Below the pieces are notes generated by a model. The model made no database searches, was not told the DNA's origin, and saw nothing but the letters and a program-made list of their open reading frames with translations. Positions 25,364-34,545 of a stretch of 64,000 nucleotides of DNA are shown one piece after another. A program made the translations under genes and the position numbers. Location: NCBI RefSeq assembly GCF_021300655.1, contig NZ_JAJTNB010000001.1:62001-126000 (forward strand), read 5' to 3'. Source of the stretch: Helicobacter kayseriensis (GTDB lineage: Bacteria; Campylobacterota; Campylobacteria; Campylobacterales; Helicobacteraceae). Each line of letters starts with the position of its first letter. The stretch's first letter is position 1.

Positions 25364-26358
25364 TTCTGCTCCCTTGCATAAATTGTTTTGATCTCATCTA
25401 TATATAAATCAATCCCTTGTTCTAAAGAGAATCGTGGCTGATAATCCAAAAATTCTTTTGATAGTGAAATATCTGCTTCTGTGTGATTTTGATAAAAGGT
25501 ATAAGGATTGTCTATATACTCAACATCAAAATCGCCCAAATGATGTTTTAATCTTCCGACAATATCATTAAAGCATCTTGCTTCTCCACTGCCAACATTA
25601 TAGATCCCACTTTTTTTGGCCTCCATAGCTTTAACATTGGCTTGCACAACATCTTGAATATACACAAAATCTCTTTTTTGCTCACCATACTTAAAGAGAC
25701 GCACTTTTTTGTGATGCATCGCTTGAAGCCCAAGTTGCAAAATCATTGAAGCAGTTTTTCCCTTATAAAATTCCCTTTCTCCATAAACATTAAAAAATCT
25801 TAACCCCACAATATGTGCATCTTGATTTTGAGCGATTATGCTTCTGATGCTTTCATCCATGCAAAGCTTAGAGAATCCATAAACATTTTCAGGAGATTCT
25901 CCATAGCCAATCATATTGGGTGCTGGAGAATTTCCATAAGTTCCTGCACTTGAGGCATAGATCATCTTCCCGCCTTTTTGCAAAGTAAGCTTTAAAATTT
26001 CTATAAAAGAATCGTGATTGGTTCTCATAACAAGCTCTTGATTCATCACTGTCGTATCAGAAATGGCTGCTTGATGAAAGACATAATCAAATTTTTCTTC
26101 AAAAAGTTTATGCATAGCATCCGCATCATTGATATCTGCACAAACTACCCTCCCCTTAAAGCCTAATAAATTTTTAAAGTGCCCCAAGGAAGTTAGATTG
26201 CCGCTCGGAAATACCTCACCTGATCGAAATTTATCTACAACTACAACTTGCGCCTTGGGATGATATGTCTGAAAATAAAATGCAAGGGTACTCCCTATAA
26301 AGCCTGCTCCCCCAGTAATCAATATCTTTTTTCCTTCTAGACTCTGTGAGATATACAT
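25354..26358 (-). CDS. hldD: ADP-L-glycero-D-manno-heptose 6-epimerase
   Basis: Final step of ADP-heptose synthesis. The Rossmann NADP motif ILITGGAGFIGS lies near the N-terminus, with YASSAGTYG and the catalytic Y..K of YGFSKLCMD further on, as in extended SDR epimerases. ATG 26358 is preceded by AGGAGGAG at good spacing and yields 334 residues; an upstream in-frame start at 26433 would overlap gmhB by 71 bp. It begins 4 nt after the gmhB stop. Confidence 0.95.
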   Translation of the reverse strand: MYISQSLEGKKILITGGAGFIGSTLAFYFQTYHPKAQVVVVDKFRSGEVFPSGNLTSLGHFKNLLGFKGRVVCADINDADAMHKLFEEKFDYVFHQAAISDTTVMNQELVMRTNHDSFIEILKLTLQKGGKMIYASSAGTYGNSPAPNMIGYGESPENVYGFSKLCMDESIRSIIAQNQDAHIVGLRFFNVYGEREFYKGKTASMILQLGLQAMHHKKVRLFKYGEQKRDFVYIQDVVQANVKAMEAKKSGIYNVGSGEARCFNDIVGRLKHHLGDFDVEYIDNPYTFYQNHTEADISLSKEFLDYQPRFSLEQGIDLYIDEIKTIYAREQKCL

Positions 26359-26362
26359 TCTT

Positions 26363-26890
26363 TTATTCTCCTCCTTCAAAAATTTTGATTTGAGCAAGAC
26401 TAACAGCCCATTTGAGCTGTTCAATATGTTCAAGATTGGTTGGTCTCTTTAGTGTCAAAAAATATTTTTTTCCTATTCCTGCATTTTGAGCTGCTTGCAT
26501 ATCTGTCTCTTTATCTCCTATCATGATACTATTTGCCAAATCGATTTGAAAATCCATGCAAGCATCTTTAAACATTCCAATCTCTGGCTTTCGACATTTG
26601 CATCCACTTAAATGAGGACAGAAGTAAATTTTATCAAAAGCAAATCCCAATTTCTCTTTGATGGTATTTTGCATAAATTCCATAAGTTTTAAAAAATCTT
26701 CAATAGAATAGTAGCCTCTAGCAATACCAGACTGATTTGTCACAACAATTAAAAGATAATCTTTTGACTTAAAAAATGAAAGTAACTCAAAGATTCCTGA
26801 AGTAAATTCAAAATCTTTTGGATCATAGACATAACCGTGGTCAATATTAATAACGCCGTCGCGATCGAAGAAAACTGCTCTTTTTTTCAT
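26363..26890 (-). CDS. gmhB: D-glycero-beta-D-manno-heptose-1,7-bisphosphate phosphatase
   Basis: Third step of ADP-heptose synthesis. HAD-family motif AVFFDRDGVINIDHGYVYD at the N-terminus, the VTNQSGIARG second motif, the zinc loop CPHLSGCKCRKPE, and MIGDKETDMQAAQNAG as the last motif. ATG 26890 follows GGAGG by 8 nt and yields 175 residues; the ATG at 26917 is less likely. It leads the four heptose genes. Confidence 0.95.
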   Translation of the reverse strand: MKKRAVFFDRDGVINIDHGYVYDPKDFEFTSGIFELLSFFKSKDYLLIVVTNQSGIARGYYSIEDFLKLMEFMQNTIKEKLGFAFDKIYFCPHLSGCKCRKPEIGMFKDACMDFQIDLANSIMIGDKETDMQAAQNAGIGKKYFLTLKRPTNLEHIEQLKWAVSLAQIKIFEGGE

Positions 26891-26923
26891 TGAACAACCC
26901 TCCAAAACTAATAGCAAACAGAA

Positions 26924-27571
26924 TTATAACCCTTTTAGAGCCTTGAAAATTGTGTATAGCCCAAAAAGAAGCATTAAAAATAAACTCAAACGATATAGCC
27001 AAGAGCGATACAGCAAAATTGCAGAAAGCATCCCTGCAAGACACATAGGAATCATCGTGCAAAGTCCAAAAACTATCATGACAGTCATCCCTTCCAAGGC
27101 TCCTCCGCTAGAAAGAGCAATAAGAGCAAAATAATAGACAATCCCACAAGGTAAAAAACCATTTGCCAAACCAATAAAAAAAATATTGCGATAGTTTAGA
27201 TTGCGATAAAGCACCGCAAACATTGCTTTTAATAAGCGGTTTTGATGTGTTGATGGCTCAAGAATACTTAAAATCTTGGGGGCAATCCACATAAGTAGTG
27301 CCATAATAGAGACAGCCATACCTATAAAGAGCTGGAATAGACTTTTAGCTTGCGCCGAAAACTCAAAAATAACTCCCATTCCTCCACATAAAATACCAAT
27401 CATTCCATAGGCACTCAAGCGTCCAAAGTTATATAAAAGATTGGCAAGAACGATATTGATTTTTAATTGACGAAGTTTGGCATTCAAAGCAAATACAATA
27501 CCCCCACACATTCCTATGCAATGAGAAAGAGAGGCAAAAAAAGCGATATTGAAAATTGCCCAATATTCCAC
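26924..27571 (-). CDS. SafE/UreH-family membrane protein
   Basis: 215 residues with about six membrane spans. Starts with a HCIGMCGGIVFAL motif, typical of the sulfite exporter TauE/SafE-like and heavy-metal (UreH/DsbD-related) transporters found in Campylobacterota; GFLPCGIVYYFA repeats the helix-Cys-Gly theme. Possible roles include copper or thiol handling for cytochrome oxidase assembly, but the substrate is not readable. It is 2 nt downstream of a small exported protein gene and 33 nt before gmhB. Confidence 0.8.
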   Translation of the reverse strand: MEYWAIFNIAFFASLSHCIGMCGGIVFALNAKLRQLKINIVLANLLYNFGRLSAYGMIGILCGGMGVIFEFSAQAKSLFQLFIGMAVSIMALLMWIAPKILSILEPSTHQNRLLKAMFAVLYRNLNYRNIFFIGLANGFLPCGIVYYFALIALSSGGALEGMTVMIVFGLCTMIPMCLAGMLSAILLYRSWLYRLSLFLMLLFGLYTIFKALKGL

Positions 27572-27573
27572 AG

Positions 27574-27879
27574 CTAAAACTCTTTTAGGGCTTCATTCAT
27601 CATTTCTTGAGATTTTTTTAAACTTTTAAGCTTGGCATCAGTGAGAGATTCGTCACTTTTTGGGTCCAAATGAGCGGGATTTTTGATTTCTTGAGGAGTC
27701 ATTCCTCTTGGCATTTTGACAAAAACATCTTCATAGTTTTTACCCTTTTTGCGGTATCTGATATAAATCTCTCCTGTTTGGGTATTATAAAGATAGGTGT
27801 CTTTAGAATCTGCAAACATGACCCAATTTCCAAAAAGCAATGAGAAAGAAACAAGCAAAAGAAAAACAATAAATCTCAT
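27574..27879 (-). CDS. Small exported protein
   Basis: 101 residues with an N-terminal signal peptide (MRFIVFLLLVSFSLLFG). The mature part is charged, with a YLYNTQTGEIYIRYRKKGK stretch and a lysine-rich tail. I do not recognise a family. It overlaps coaX by 4 bp upstream and nearly touches the SafE-like gene downstream, so it is part of the same unit. Confidence 0.75.
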   Translation of the reverse strand: MRFIVFLLLVSFSLLFGNWVMFADSKDTYLYNTQTGEIYIRYRKKGKNYEDVFVKMPRGMTPQEIKNPAHLDPKSDESLTDAKLKSLKKSQEMMNEALKEF

Positions 27880-28511
27880 CTATTTTTCCCGTATGCACAT
27901 TGATAATTTTCATATGCTTTTTGCATTCCCTTAAAGATCAAGGTATCATCATAAACAGAATCGTCAAAAAATTTAGAAAAAAATTTCCCATCCCCCCCAC
28001 AAAAATAAATTTTTTTACCTCCAGAAACCTCTTTAATCATTCCAATAATACTTTTTAAGATTCCATAACCTAGAGCTTCTTTTGTGTTTTGAGGCAATAA
28101 ATCAAACTCTACAGATAAATCAGGCATAACTTTTAAAGCAGGAGAAATTTTGCCATACATCTCAATGAAGCTTGCAATTCCTGGGAGAATATAACCACCT
28201 AGGTGCATTCCTCCCTGCATCACATCAATCGTAATTGCACTTCCAGCATCAACAATCACGCCCTCCTGTATTGCTTCACATACTGCAATCCTATCAATAC
28301 CAAGCCCAATATATCCCGTATCAAGAGTAAAAAACGGAGCTAAATCAATACAAGAAGAATGAAGTGTAAGCAACTTTTTTTCATACTCAGGATTAACGCT
28401 AATGTAAAAAATCTCCCCCTCTTTTTTTGAGAGATTTTTTGGTTTCTCTTTCCACATACAACCCTTGTGATAAAAATGAAAATATGTATTTCCAATATCA
28501 CAAAACATCAC
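27876..28511 (-). CDS. coaX: Type III pantothenate kinase
   Basis: First step of coenzyme A synthesis; type III enzymes use potassium or ammonium and resist feedback by CoA. The phosphate-binding DIGNTYFHFY opens the protein, TGYIGLGIDRI and VDAGSAITIDVM follow, and FCGGDG lies near the end. At 211 residues it is slightly short, as in Helicobacter. It overlaps the downstream small gene by 4 bp. Confidence 0.93.
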   Translation of the reverse strand: MMFCDIGNTYFHFYHKGCMWKEKPKNLSKKEGEIFYISVNPEYEKKLLTLHSSCIDLAPFFTLDTGYIGLGIDRIAVCEAIQEGVIVDAGSAITIDVMQGGMHLGGYILPGIASFIEMYGKISPALKVMPDLSVEFDLLPQNTKEALGYGILKSIIGMIKEVSGGKKIYFCGGDGKFFSKFFDDSVYDDTLIFKGMQKAYENYQCAYGKNR

Positions 28512-28514
28512 AGC

Positions 28515-29516
28515 TCAAAACTCCAAGTACTGGTCTTCGTAATAAATTCTATTTTTTTGCAAGAAAACATTTTTTCCACGAGAAATGCTGAGTTTATAAA
28601 TCTCTGGAGTAAAGCTAGAAAGATCAATTTCGATTAAAAAACCTGATCCATCTTCAATGGCATAAATTTTATTTCCCGAAAAACTTAAAACAGGAATGGA
28701 TGCAAATTGAAATTTAAGACTTCTTAAGGTCTTGAGTGTGAAATCTAGCTCTTTAATTTGCCCATCAAGAGTTGAGATATAGATTTTATTGTTTTGAACT
28801 TGAATATCGCGAACCTCTTCTTCAAGCATAAAGGTGTTCCCTCCATAAACGCTCAAGATTCGCTTAGCTGTAGAAGCCAAAACTAAATTTTTATCAACAT
28901 GCAAAAAAATCACATTATTGAAAAAAGGTGCAGAATCGACAATCATACTCTTTTCAACTTCAAAAGTTTTTCCATTGACGACAACTACACTTCCATCTAA
29001 AGTTGGGAAAAAAATATAATTTTCAAAAAAAATAGGGGCTTGCAAAAGGGAATTTACAGCTAAAGCGGCATTGGATTTCTTGATAAATAACTCTTTTTGA
29101 GTTAAAAAATCATAGACATATGCTGTATTATCATTTCCTATGAGTGCAACTTGATTCCCCTTGATTGTTGCACTAACTGGGCATGATGGAATCTCTAAAG
29201 AAGACTTCAAACTCTTGTCATTTGCATAAATTAAAAGCGTATTGCAATGTTTTGTGACAAGATAAAAACCTTGGGTTTGTGTCAGAAACTCTTCATCTTT
29301 TTTTAATGTAAAATCTAGACCTTCTTGCGTTAGGACTTTTTTGTCCTTAAGGGTTGCTCCATACTTTGAGGTATCAATCATTTTTGAAGGTAGATCCCCA
29401 CTCATCTTTTTTTTGCCTGCAACTTCCAAGGGCTTAAAATATTCTTTTGATGCACATCCCCAAAATAAAAAACCCCCTATTCCAAGCATCAAGATAAATC
29501 TAATGAGCGATTCCAT
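28515..29516 (-). CDS. Predicted beta-propeller lipoprotein
   Basis: 333 residues. The N-terminal signal ends with a lipobox (FLFWGCASKEY). The mature part has repeated short beta-rich units such as IFFPTLDGSVVVVNGKTFEVE and KIYISTLDGQIKELDF, a PQQ/BamB-like propeller pattern. BamB scaffolds the outer-membrane assembly machine elsewhere; whether this protein does so is inference from fold only. Its start overlaps the upstream membrane-TPR gene by 17 bp. A gene of similar position occurs in the H. pylori cluster. Confidence 0.75.
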   Translation of the reverse strand: MESLIRFILMLGIGGFLFWGCASKEYFKPLEVAGKKKMSGDLPSKMIDTSKYGATLKDKKVLTQEGLDFTLKKDEEFLTQTQGFYLVTKHCNTLLIYANDKSLKSSLEIPSCPVSATIKGNQVALIGNDNTAYVYDFLTQKELFIKKSNAALAVNSLLQAPIFFENYIFFPTLDGSVVVVNGKTFEVEKSMIVDSAPFFNNVIFLHVDKNLVLASTAKRILSVYGGNTFMLEEEVRDIQVQNNKIYISTLDGQIKELDFTLKTLRSLKFQFASIPVLSFSGNKIYAIEDGSGFLIEIDLSSFTPEIYKLSISRGKNVFLQKNRIYYEDQYLEF

Positions 29517-30084
29517 AATGTCCGATCCTTAAAGCCCAATCTTTAAATTCTGAGGTAAGTGCGACTTCATTGAGGAATTTTGATGCTTTTTGAAAATCTT
29601 TTTTAGAAATCATTAAGTAGCCCTCTTGTAAAAGAACCAAATCCTTAAAAGCTCCATAATCCTTTTGTGAATCAAAAGTTTGAGTCAGTGAAGCAAGCTC
29701 ATAGCAAGCATATTTAGAAACAAAAGGATTTGATGCGTGTTGCATTTGTTCTAATAATTCTTGATTTCCCTCCTCAATTGCGCGAGAGAGTTGCATAAAC
29801 TCATAAAGCTCTCCTCCTTCTTTTTTGAGTTTTTGCATCAACTCTTCGCTTTGCCCATTTTGTTGGATTTCAGAAAAAATCTTTGTAATTTTTAAAGCAC
29901 GCCTTTCATCTAAATATGTTTTAAGTTGATATCCTCCAAAACAGATCGCCCCTAGAGCCAATAGTCCTAATAATATTTTTTTATTTTTTTTAACAAATGC
30001 TTCAATTTTGAACGCACTCTCAAGCATTTTTTCATCATTGCTTAATTCTTCTTTTGCTTGCCTAAAATCTTCTTTTAAACTCAT
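29500..30084 (-). CDS. Membrane-anchored TPR-like protein (YfgM type)
   Basis: 194 residues. A charged cytoplasmic N-terminus is followed by one membrane span near residues 37-53 (ILLGLLALGAICFGGYQL) and then a helical periplasmic part with alanine- and leucine-rich pairs, as in TPR_21/YfgM proteins. In other bacteria YfgM and BamB are adjacent genes, matching the propeller lipoprotein gene directly downstream. Role in envelope protein quality control is inferred from that pairing. Confidence 0.75.
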   Translation of the reverse strand: MSLKEDFRQAKEELSNDEKMLESAFKIEAFVKKNKKILLGLLALGAICFGGYQLKTYLDERRALKITKIFSEIQQNGQSEELMQKLKKEGGELYEFMQLSRAIEEGNQELLEQMQHASNPFVSKYACYELASLTQTFDSQKDYGAFKDLVLLQEGYLMISKKDFQKASKFLNEVALTSEFKDWALRIGHYGIAH

Positions 30085-30098
30085 TGCTCTTATCCTTT

Positions 30099-30527
30099 TT
30101 AAATTCCACTACTTCCAAACCCACCCTCGCCTCTTTCTGTAGAAGAAAGATCATCACTGAGCAAGAAGTCGGCTTGGAAAATTTGCGTTATGACACCTTG
30201 GGCAATTCGCTCACCACAAGAGATTTTAAAATCATCTTTAGAATGATTAATTAAGATAATTCCAACTTCCCCTCGATAGTCACTATCTATTGTCCCTGGC
30301 GAATTTAAAACACTAATACCTAATTTAAGTGCCAACCCGCTTCTTGGGCGTATCTGCATTTCAAATCCATCAGGAATCTCAAATGCAAGCCCTGTCTTAA
30401 CCAAAATACGCTCTCCAGCTCCAAGACAAATATCTTCAATACTATGCAAATCAAACCCAGCAGATCCTTGAGTTTGGTATCGAGGTATTGTTGCATTTGG
30501 ATGAAGTTTTTTAATTTTGATTTGCAT
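30099..30527 (-). CDS. dut: dUTP diphosphatase
   Basis: Hydrolyses dUTP to keep uracil out of DNA. The five trimeric dUTPase motifs are visible: AGFDLHS, PRSGLALK, GTIDSDYRGEV, the RIAQGVI segment and the C-terminal RGEGGFGSSG. 142 residues is the normal length. It is 3 nt downstream of greA and 14 nt before the TPR gene. Confidence 0.96.
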   Translation of the reverse strand: MQIKIKKLHPNATIPRYQTQGSAGFDLHSIEDICLGAGERILVKTGLAFEIPDGFEMQIRPRSGLALKLGISVLNSPGTIDSDYRGEVGIILINHSKDDFKISCGERIAQGVITQIFQADFLLSDDLSSTERGEGGFGSSGI

Positions 30528-30530
30528 TGA

Positions 30531-31022
30531 TTATTTCCTAAATTCGATGGGTTTATACCCCACCTCTAAAATTTCAAAATCACTTTCTCCACTTGGAAGA
30601 CGAATTGTCACTTCATCTCCCTCCTCTTTTCCTAACAAACTCCTAGCAATAGGGGACCCAAACGATATTAATCCTTGAGCAGGATCACTCTCAATCCCTC
30701 CCACTATTGTATAAACCACTTCTTTGTCTGTCTCAAGATTTAAGATCTTAACCGTGCTTCCAAAACTCACTTTAGAATGTGGCAATGTGCTAGGATCGAT
30801 CACTTGAGCATTGGCAAGCATTTCACCCAATTCTGCAATTCTTGCCTCGATAAATAATTGCTTATCTTTTGCCGCATGATATTCGGCATTTTCTTTCAAA
30901 TCTCCGTATGAACGAGCAATATCGATCTCTTTAACAATATTTGGACGCTCAACTTCTTTGAGTTGTTTTAACTCTTCGCATAAAAGCTCATAACCATAAT
31001 GAGTCATTGGTTCTTTGTTCAT
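30531..31022 (-). CDS. greA: Transcription elongation factor GreA
   Basis: Rescues backtracked RNA polymerase by stimulating transcript cleavage. The N-terminal coiled coil (to ~75) has acidic tip residues in [19 protein letters not shown]; the C-terminal domain has [12 protein letters not shown] and [18 protein letters not shown]. 163 residues. It lies between lpxB and dut in the same direction, the order recalled from H. pylori. Confidence 0.96.
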   Translation of the reverse strand: MNKEPMTHYGYELLCEELKQLKEVERPNIVKEIDIARSYGDLKENAEYHAAKDKQLFIEARIAELGEMLANAQVIDPSTLPHSKVSFGSTVKILNLETDKEVVYTIVGGIESDPAQGLISFGSPIARSLLGKEEGDEVTIRLPSGESDFEILEVGYKPIEFRK

Positions 31023-31071
31023 TAATAAAACCTTAATTCTAGGGGATAAAAACTCTAATCATATCAAAAAA

Positions 31072-32109
31072 CTATTTCATTAATGCCCGTGCGAGATTTT
31101 CACTGCTTCCAAATTGAAGATATTTTTTTAATTCTTGAGATTTTAAAAAGAATTGTTCAAAATCCATATTTTGGTAAGCCCAAAAGAGCTGCTTGGCATT
31201 GCAATCTTTTTGTATAAGCTCAGGATGCATTTCTCCTCCCCCGCTTTTAAGAGATAAGATATTGGCAAGTCCAATATGGGATAATCGTATCAAACTTCGC
31301 ACAATCCACTCATCAATTTTTTTGGCTTTATAGCAAAGTACAAATGGTGTTCCGATAAGTGCAGCCTGAAGGGTTGCTGTTCCACTACAAATAAAGGCAA
31401 ATTTTGATTCATATAAAGCTTCTTGAGCATCAAAACATATTTCAAAGCGATGTATTTCTTCCCCATAAATTTCCTCCAAATTACTTTGAGCATAAAAAGA
31501 AGGGATAACAAGAACACATTTTTCGTTTTTAAAATACTTTAAGAGCTCACAAAAAATAGGAAAGATGCGTTTTATCTCTCCTCTTCTGCTTCCAGGCATA
31601 AACACAATACTTCCATCCCTAGATAAATTTTGCTTTTGTTTGATAATTTCATCTAACAATGGATGTCCAATATAAGTTGCCCTACCCTCATATAAAGAAA
31701 TCTCAAAAGGTAAAATTCCATATAAATAATCAAAATAGCACTTGAGGGTTTCAATGCGCCAAGGCTTCCATGCCCATACTTGAGGCAAAATATAATATGA
31801 GATTTTTTTATTTGGAAAACGCTTTTTAATCGCCTTGGCAAGAGGGATATGAAAACTTGAAGAATCAAGCAAAAGCACTTGATCTGCCTTTTCTGCAAGA
31901 ATAAGCATTTCTTTCATTACCCTCTTGAAAAAAAAGATTTTTTTAAGCACATCATAAAACCCCATCACAGAAAAGTCTTTTGGAGTATAAAGTCCTTGAG
32001 AATCTTCAAACTCATAAATCCCTATCCATTCAACTCCACAAAGATGTTTTCTTAGTTCAGATAAATGTAAGTTTGAGCTTGCTTCTAAGGCACTAACCAA
32101 AATTCTCAC
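31072..32109 (-). CDS. lpxB: Lipid-A-disaccharide synthase
   Basis: Joins UDP-diacylglucosamine and lipid X in lipid A synthesis at the inner membrane. Recognised by LVSALEASSNLHLSEL at the N-terminus (the family's GE.SGD replaced by a variant typical of Helicobacter), YILPQVWAWKPWR, FMPGSRRGEIKRI and the SGTATLQAALIGTPFVLCYK block. 345 residues, a little shorter than E. coli LpxB. It is the first gene of the leftward run and divergent from ispG. Confidence 0.94.
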   Translation of the reverse strand: MRILVSALEASSNLHLSELRKHLCGVEWIGIYEFEDSQGLYTPKDFSVMGFYDVLKKIFFFKRVMKEMLILAEKADQVLLLDSSSFHIPLAKAIKKRFPNKKISYYILPQVWAWKPWRIETLKCYFDYLYGILPFEISLYEGRATYIGHPLLDEIIKQKQNLSRDGSIVFMPGSRRGEIKRIFPIFCELLKYFKNEKCVLVIPSFYAQSNLEEIYGEEIHRFEICFDAQEALYESKFAFICSGTATLQAALIGTPFVLCYKAKKIDEWIVRSLIRLSHIGLANILSLKSGGGEMHPELIQKDCNAKQLFWAYQNMDFEQFFLKSQELKKYLQFGSSENLARALMK

Positions 32110-32181
32110 TTTATTTCCTTAAATTCTTTATGTATGGCTAATTTTAAAATCTCGAATTTAAAATCTTATCGTGTGATATGT

Positions 32182-32187
32182 TAGAAT
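32182..32187 (+). promoter_or_regulatory. Extended -10 (TGTTAGAAT) of ispG operon
   Basis: TAGAAT with TG one base upstream, within the divergent lpxB-ispG gap. It lies downstream of the ATG at 32178, so translation from that ATG is unlikely and the ATG at 32232 is preferred. Confidence 0.45.
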
Positions 32188-32231
32188 CGAGCAAAAAAGA
32201 TTTGATTCTAGAAAGTAGTGGTAGCAAAGCA

Positions 32232-33296
32232 ATGAATCGACGCAAAACAAAAACAATCCATGTTGGCAATGTTCCTATTGGGGGAGATCATCCAATCGCA
32301 ATCCAAAGTATGACTTTCAGCAAAACTTGCGATATTCACTCTACGATTGATCAAATCAATCGTTTGGCACTTGCTGGATGTCAAATTGTGCGCGTTGCAG
32401 TAAGTGATGAAAAAGATGCACAAGCCCTAAAAGAGCTTAAATCTCTTTCTCCTCTCCCTTTGGTTGCTGATATTCATTTTCGCTATAAGCTTGCATTGAT
32501 TGCTGCAGAAAGCGTTGATGCGATTCGGATCAATCCTGGAAATATTGGAAGCAAAGAACGCATCAAAGCAGTTGTGCAAGCCTGTCAAGAAAGAAAGATT
32601 CCTATACGTATTGGCGTCAATGCTGGAAGTCTTGAAAAACAATTTGATGAAAAATATGGAGCAACTCCCAAAGGAATGGTGGAATCTGCACTATATAACA
32701 TTAAACTTTTGGAAGATTTTGGATTTGAAGAAATGAAAATTTCGCTTAAAGCAAGCGATGTTATAAGAACAATTGAAGCCTATCGTCTGCTTGCCCAAAA
32801 AGACCTCCCCTATCCTTTTCATCTAGGTGTAACAGAAGCTGGGACTTTGGAGCATTCAATGATCAAAAGTGCTATGGCACTTGGAAATCTTTTGCTTGAG
32901 GGCATTGGGGATACAATGCGCGTCTCAATCACAGGAGAACTTGAAGAAGAGGTTAATGTTGCGCGTAATATCTTGCGATATAGTGGTCGTCTCAAAGAAG
33001 GAATCACAATCATCTCTTGCCCAACCTGTGGAAGAATTGAAGCTGATTTGGTGAGTGCTGTTAAAGAAGTGCAGAAGCGTATTGCACACATTAAAACTCC
33101 TCTTCAAATTAGTGTAATGGGATGTGCAGTGAATGCGTTGGGGGAAGCAAAACATGCAGATCTTGCTATAGCTTTTGGGCATCGTGATGGACTTATTATC
33201 AAAGAAGGAAAAATTCTTTGCAAGCTCAAAGAGGATCAAATTTTAGATGCCTTTGTTGCTGAAGTTGAAGCAATGGCCAAGCAAAGACAAGAATAA
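32232..33296 (+). CDS. ispG: 4-hydroxy-3-methylbut-2-enyl-diphosphate synthase (IspG/GcpE)
   Basis: Iron-sulfur enzyme of the methylerythritol phosphate route to isoprenoids. The N-terminal TIM-barrel has [32 protein letters not shown] and [11 protein letters not shown]; the C-terminal domain has the cluster cysteines CPTCGR and a later GC. Starting at ATG 32232 gives 354 residues and aligns with H. pylori GcpE as I recall it; ATG 32178 is the alternative. Its TAA is followed at once by the proA ATG, and it opens a five-gene overlapping operon. Confidence 0.95.
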   Translation: MNRRKTKTIHVGNVPIGGDHPIAIQSMTFSKTCDIHSTIDQINRLALAGCQIVRVAVSDEKDAQALKELKSLSPLPLVADIHFRYKLALIAAESVDAIRINPGNIGSKERIKAVVQACQERKIPIRIGVNAGSLEKQFDEKYGATPKGMVESALYNIKLLEDFGFEEMKISLKASDVIRTIEAYRLLAQKDLPYPFHLGVTEAGTLEHSMIKSAMALGNLLLEGIGDTMRVSITGELEEEVNVARNILRYSGRLKEGITIISCPTCGRIEADLVSAVKEVQKRIAHIKTPLQISVMGCAVNALGEAKHADLAIAFGHRDGLIIKEGKILCKLKEDQILDAFVAEVEAMAKQRQE

Positions 33297-34544
33297 ATGC
33301 AAAATCTACAAACTCAACTTCAAAAGACTCATCAAGCACAAAAAATCTTAGAAAAAATTCCCCATTCACTCAAAGTGCAGATTCTGCTCCAGATGTCTTG
33401 CGCCATTCAAGAGCAAAGCTCTAAAATTCTTCAAGCCAATCTTTTGGATCTTCAAAATGCAAAAAACTCTTTAAGCTACGCTATGCTTGAGAGATTAAAG
33501 CTTGATGAAAAAAAAATTCATTCAATGGCATACAGCATCGAACAAATCGCCCTACTGCCCGATCCGCTTAACCAAAAACTTGCAAATTGGAAGAAAGACA
33601 ATGGCTTAGAAATTCATAAAGTCAGCGTCCCAATTGGCGTGATTGGGATCATTTATGAATCGCGTCCAAATGTGACAAGTGATAGTGCTTGCCTTTGCTT
33701 CAAAAGTGGAAATGCGTGCGTTCTAAAGGGAGGAAAGGAGGCAAAAAACTCCAATCAAGCCATTTTAGAAATCCTGCAAGAAGTTCTACTCTCTCATCAG
33801 CTTCCCAAAGAATGCATTAGCATGTTGGTAGATGATACGCATGAGGGCGTCTTGCAAATGATTAAGCAAGATCAATGGATTGATTTGTTGATTCCTAGAG
33901 GAGGAGAGGGATTGATTAAATTTGTCACTCAACACGCAACAATCCCCATCCTCAAACACGACAAGGGAGTGTGCCATCTTTATATTCACAAAGATGCACC
34001 GATTGAAAAAAGTATTCAAATCGCAATCAATGCCAAAACCCAACGCCCCTCTACATGCAACTCCATCGAAACACTTCTTATTCATCGCGACATTGCTCCA
34101 ACAATCTTGCCTCCACTCCATCAAGCCTTTGTGCAAAAAAACACAATACTTAAAGCTGATCAAAAAATACAAGAGATTCTCAAAATTCCTCTTGAATTAC
34201 TTACAGAAGAAGATTTTTATACAGAATATGGGGATAATGTTTTAAATATTGCAATTGTTTCAAGCCTAGAAGAAGCAATTTTGCATATCAATACTTATGG
34301 CTCTAAGCATTCAGAAGCGATTGTCACTCAATCAAAAGAAAGTGCTGAAACATTTCTTGATAGTATTGATGCAGCGTGTGTCTATGTCAATGCTTCAACT
34401 CGCTTTAGTGATGGAGGGGAGTTTGGCTTTGGGGCTGAAATTGGAATCTCTACTAACAAACTCCACGCTAGAGGTCCTGTAGGACTTGAGGGGCTAACAA
34501 CCTACAAATACAAGATCTATGGCTCTTGGCAAACAAGGAACTGA
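33297..34544 (+). CDS. proA: Gamma-glutamyl phosphate reductase
   Basis: Second step of proline synthesis. The family blocks VPIGVIGIIYESRPNVT, the catalytic-cysteine region RPSTCNSIETLL and the C-terminal STRFSDGGEFGFGAEIGISTNKLHARGPVGL-type segment are present. 415 residues is normal. No proB is nearby. The next gene's ATG lies 1 nt past the stop, with the AAGGA ribosome site inside proA. Confidence 0.95.
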   Translation: MQNLQTQLQKTHQAQKILEKIPHSLKVQILLQMSCAIQEQSSKILQANLLDLQNAKNSLSYAMLERLKLDEKKIHSMAYSIEQIALLPDPLNQKLANWKKDNGLEIHKVSVPIGVIGIIYESRPNVTSDSACLCFKSGNACVLKGGKEAKNSNQAILEILQEVLLSHQLPKECISMLVDDTHEGVLQMIKQDQWIDLLIPRGGEGLIKFVTQHATIPILKHDKGVCHLYIHKDAPIEKSIQIAINAKTQRPSTCNSIETLLIHRDIAPTILPPLHQAFVQKNTILKADQKIQEILKIPLELLTEEDFYTEYGDNVLNIAIVSSLEEAILHINTYGSKHSEAIVTQSKESAETFLDSIDAACVYVNASTRFSDGGEFGFGAEIGISTNKLHARGPVGLEGLTTYKYKIYGSWQTRN

Positions 34545-34545
34545 T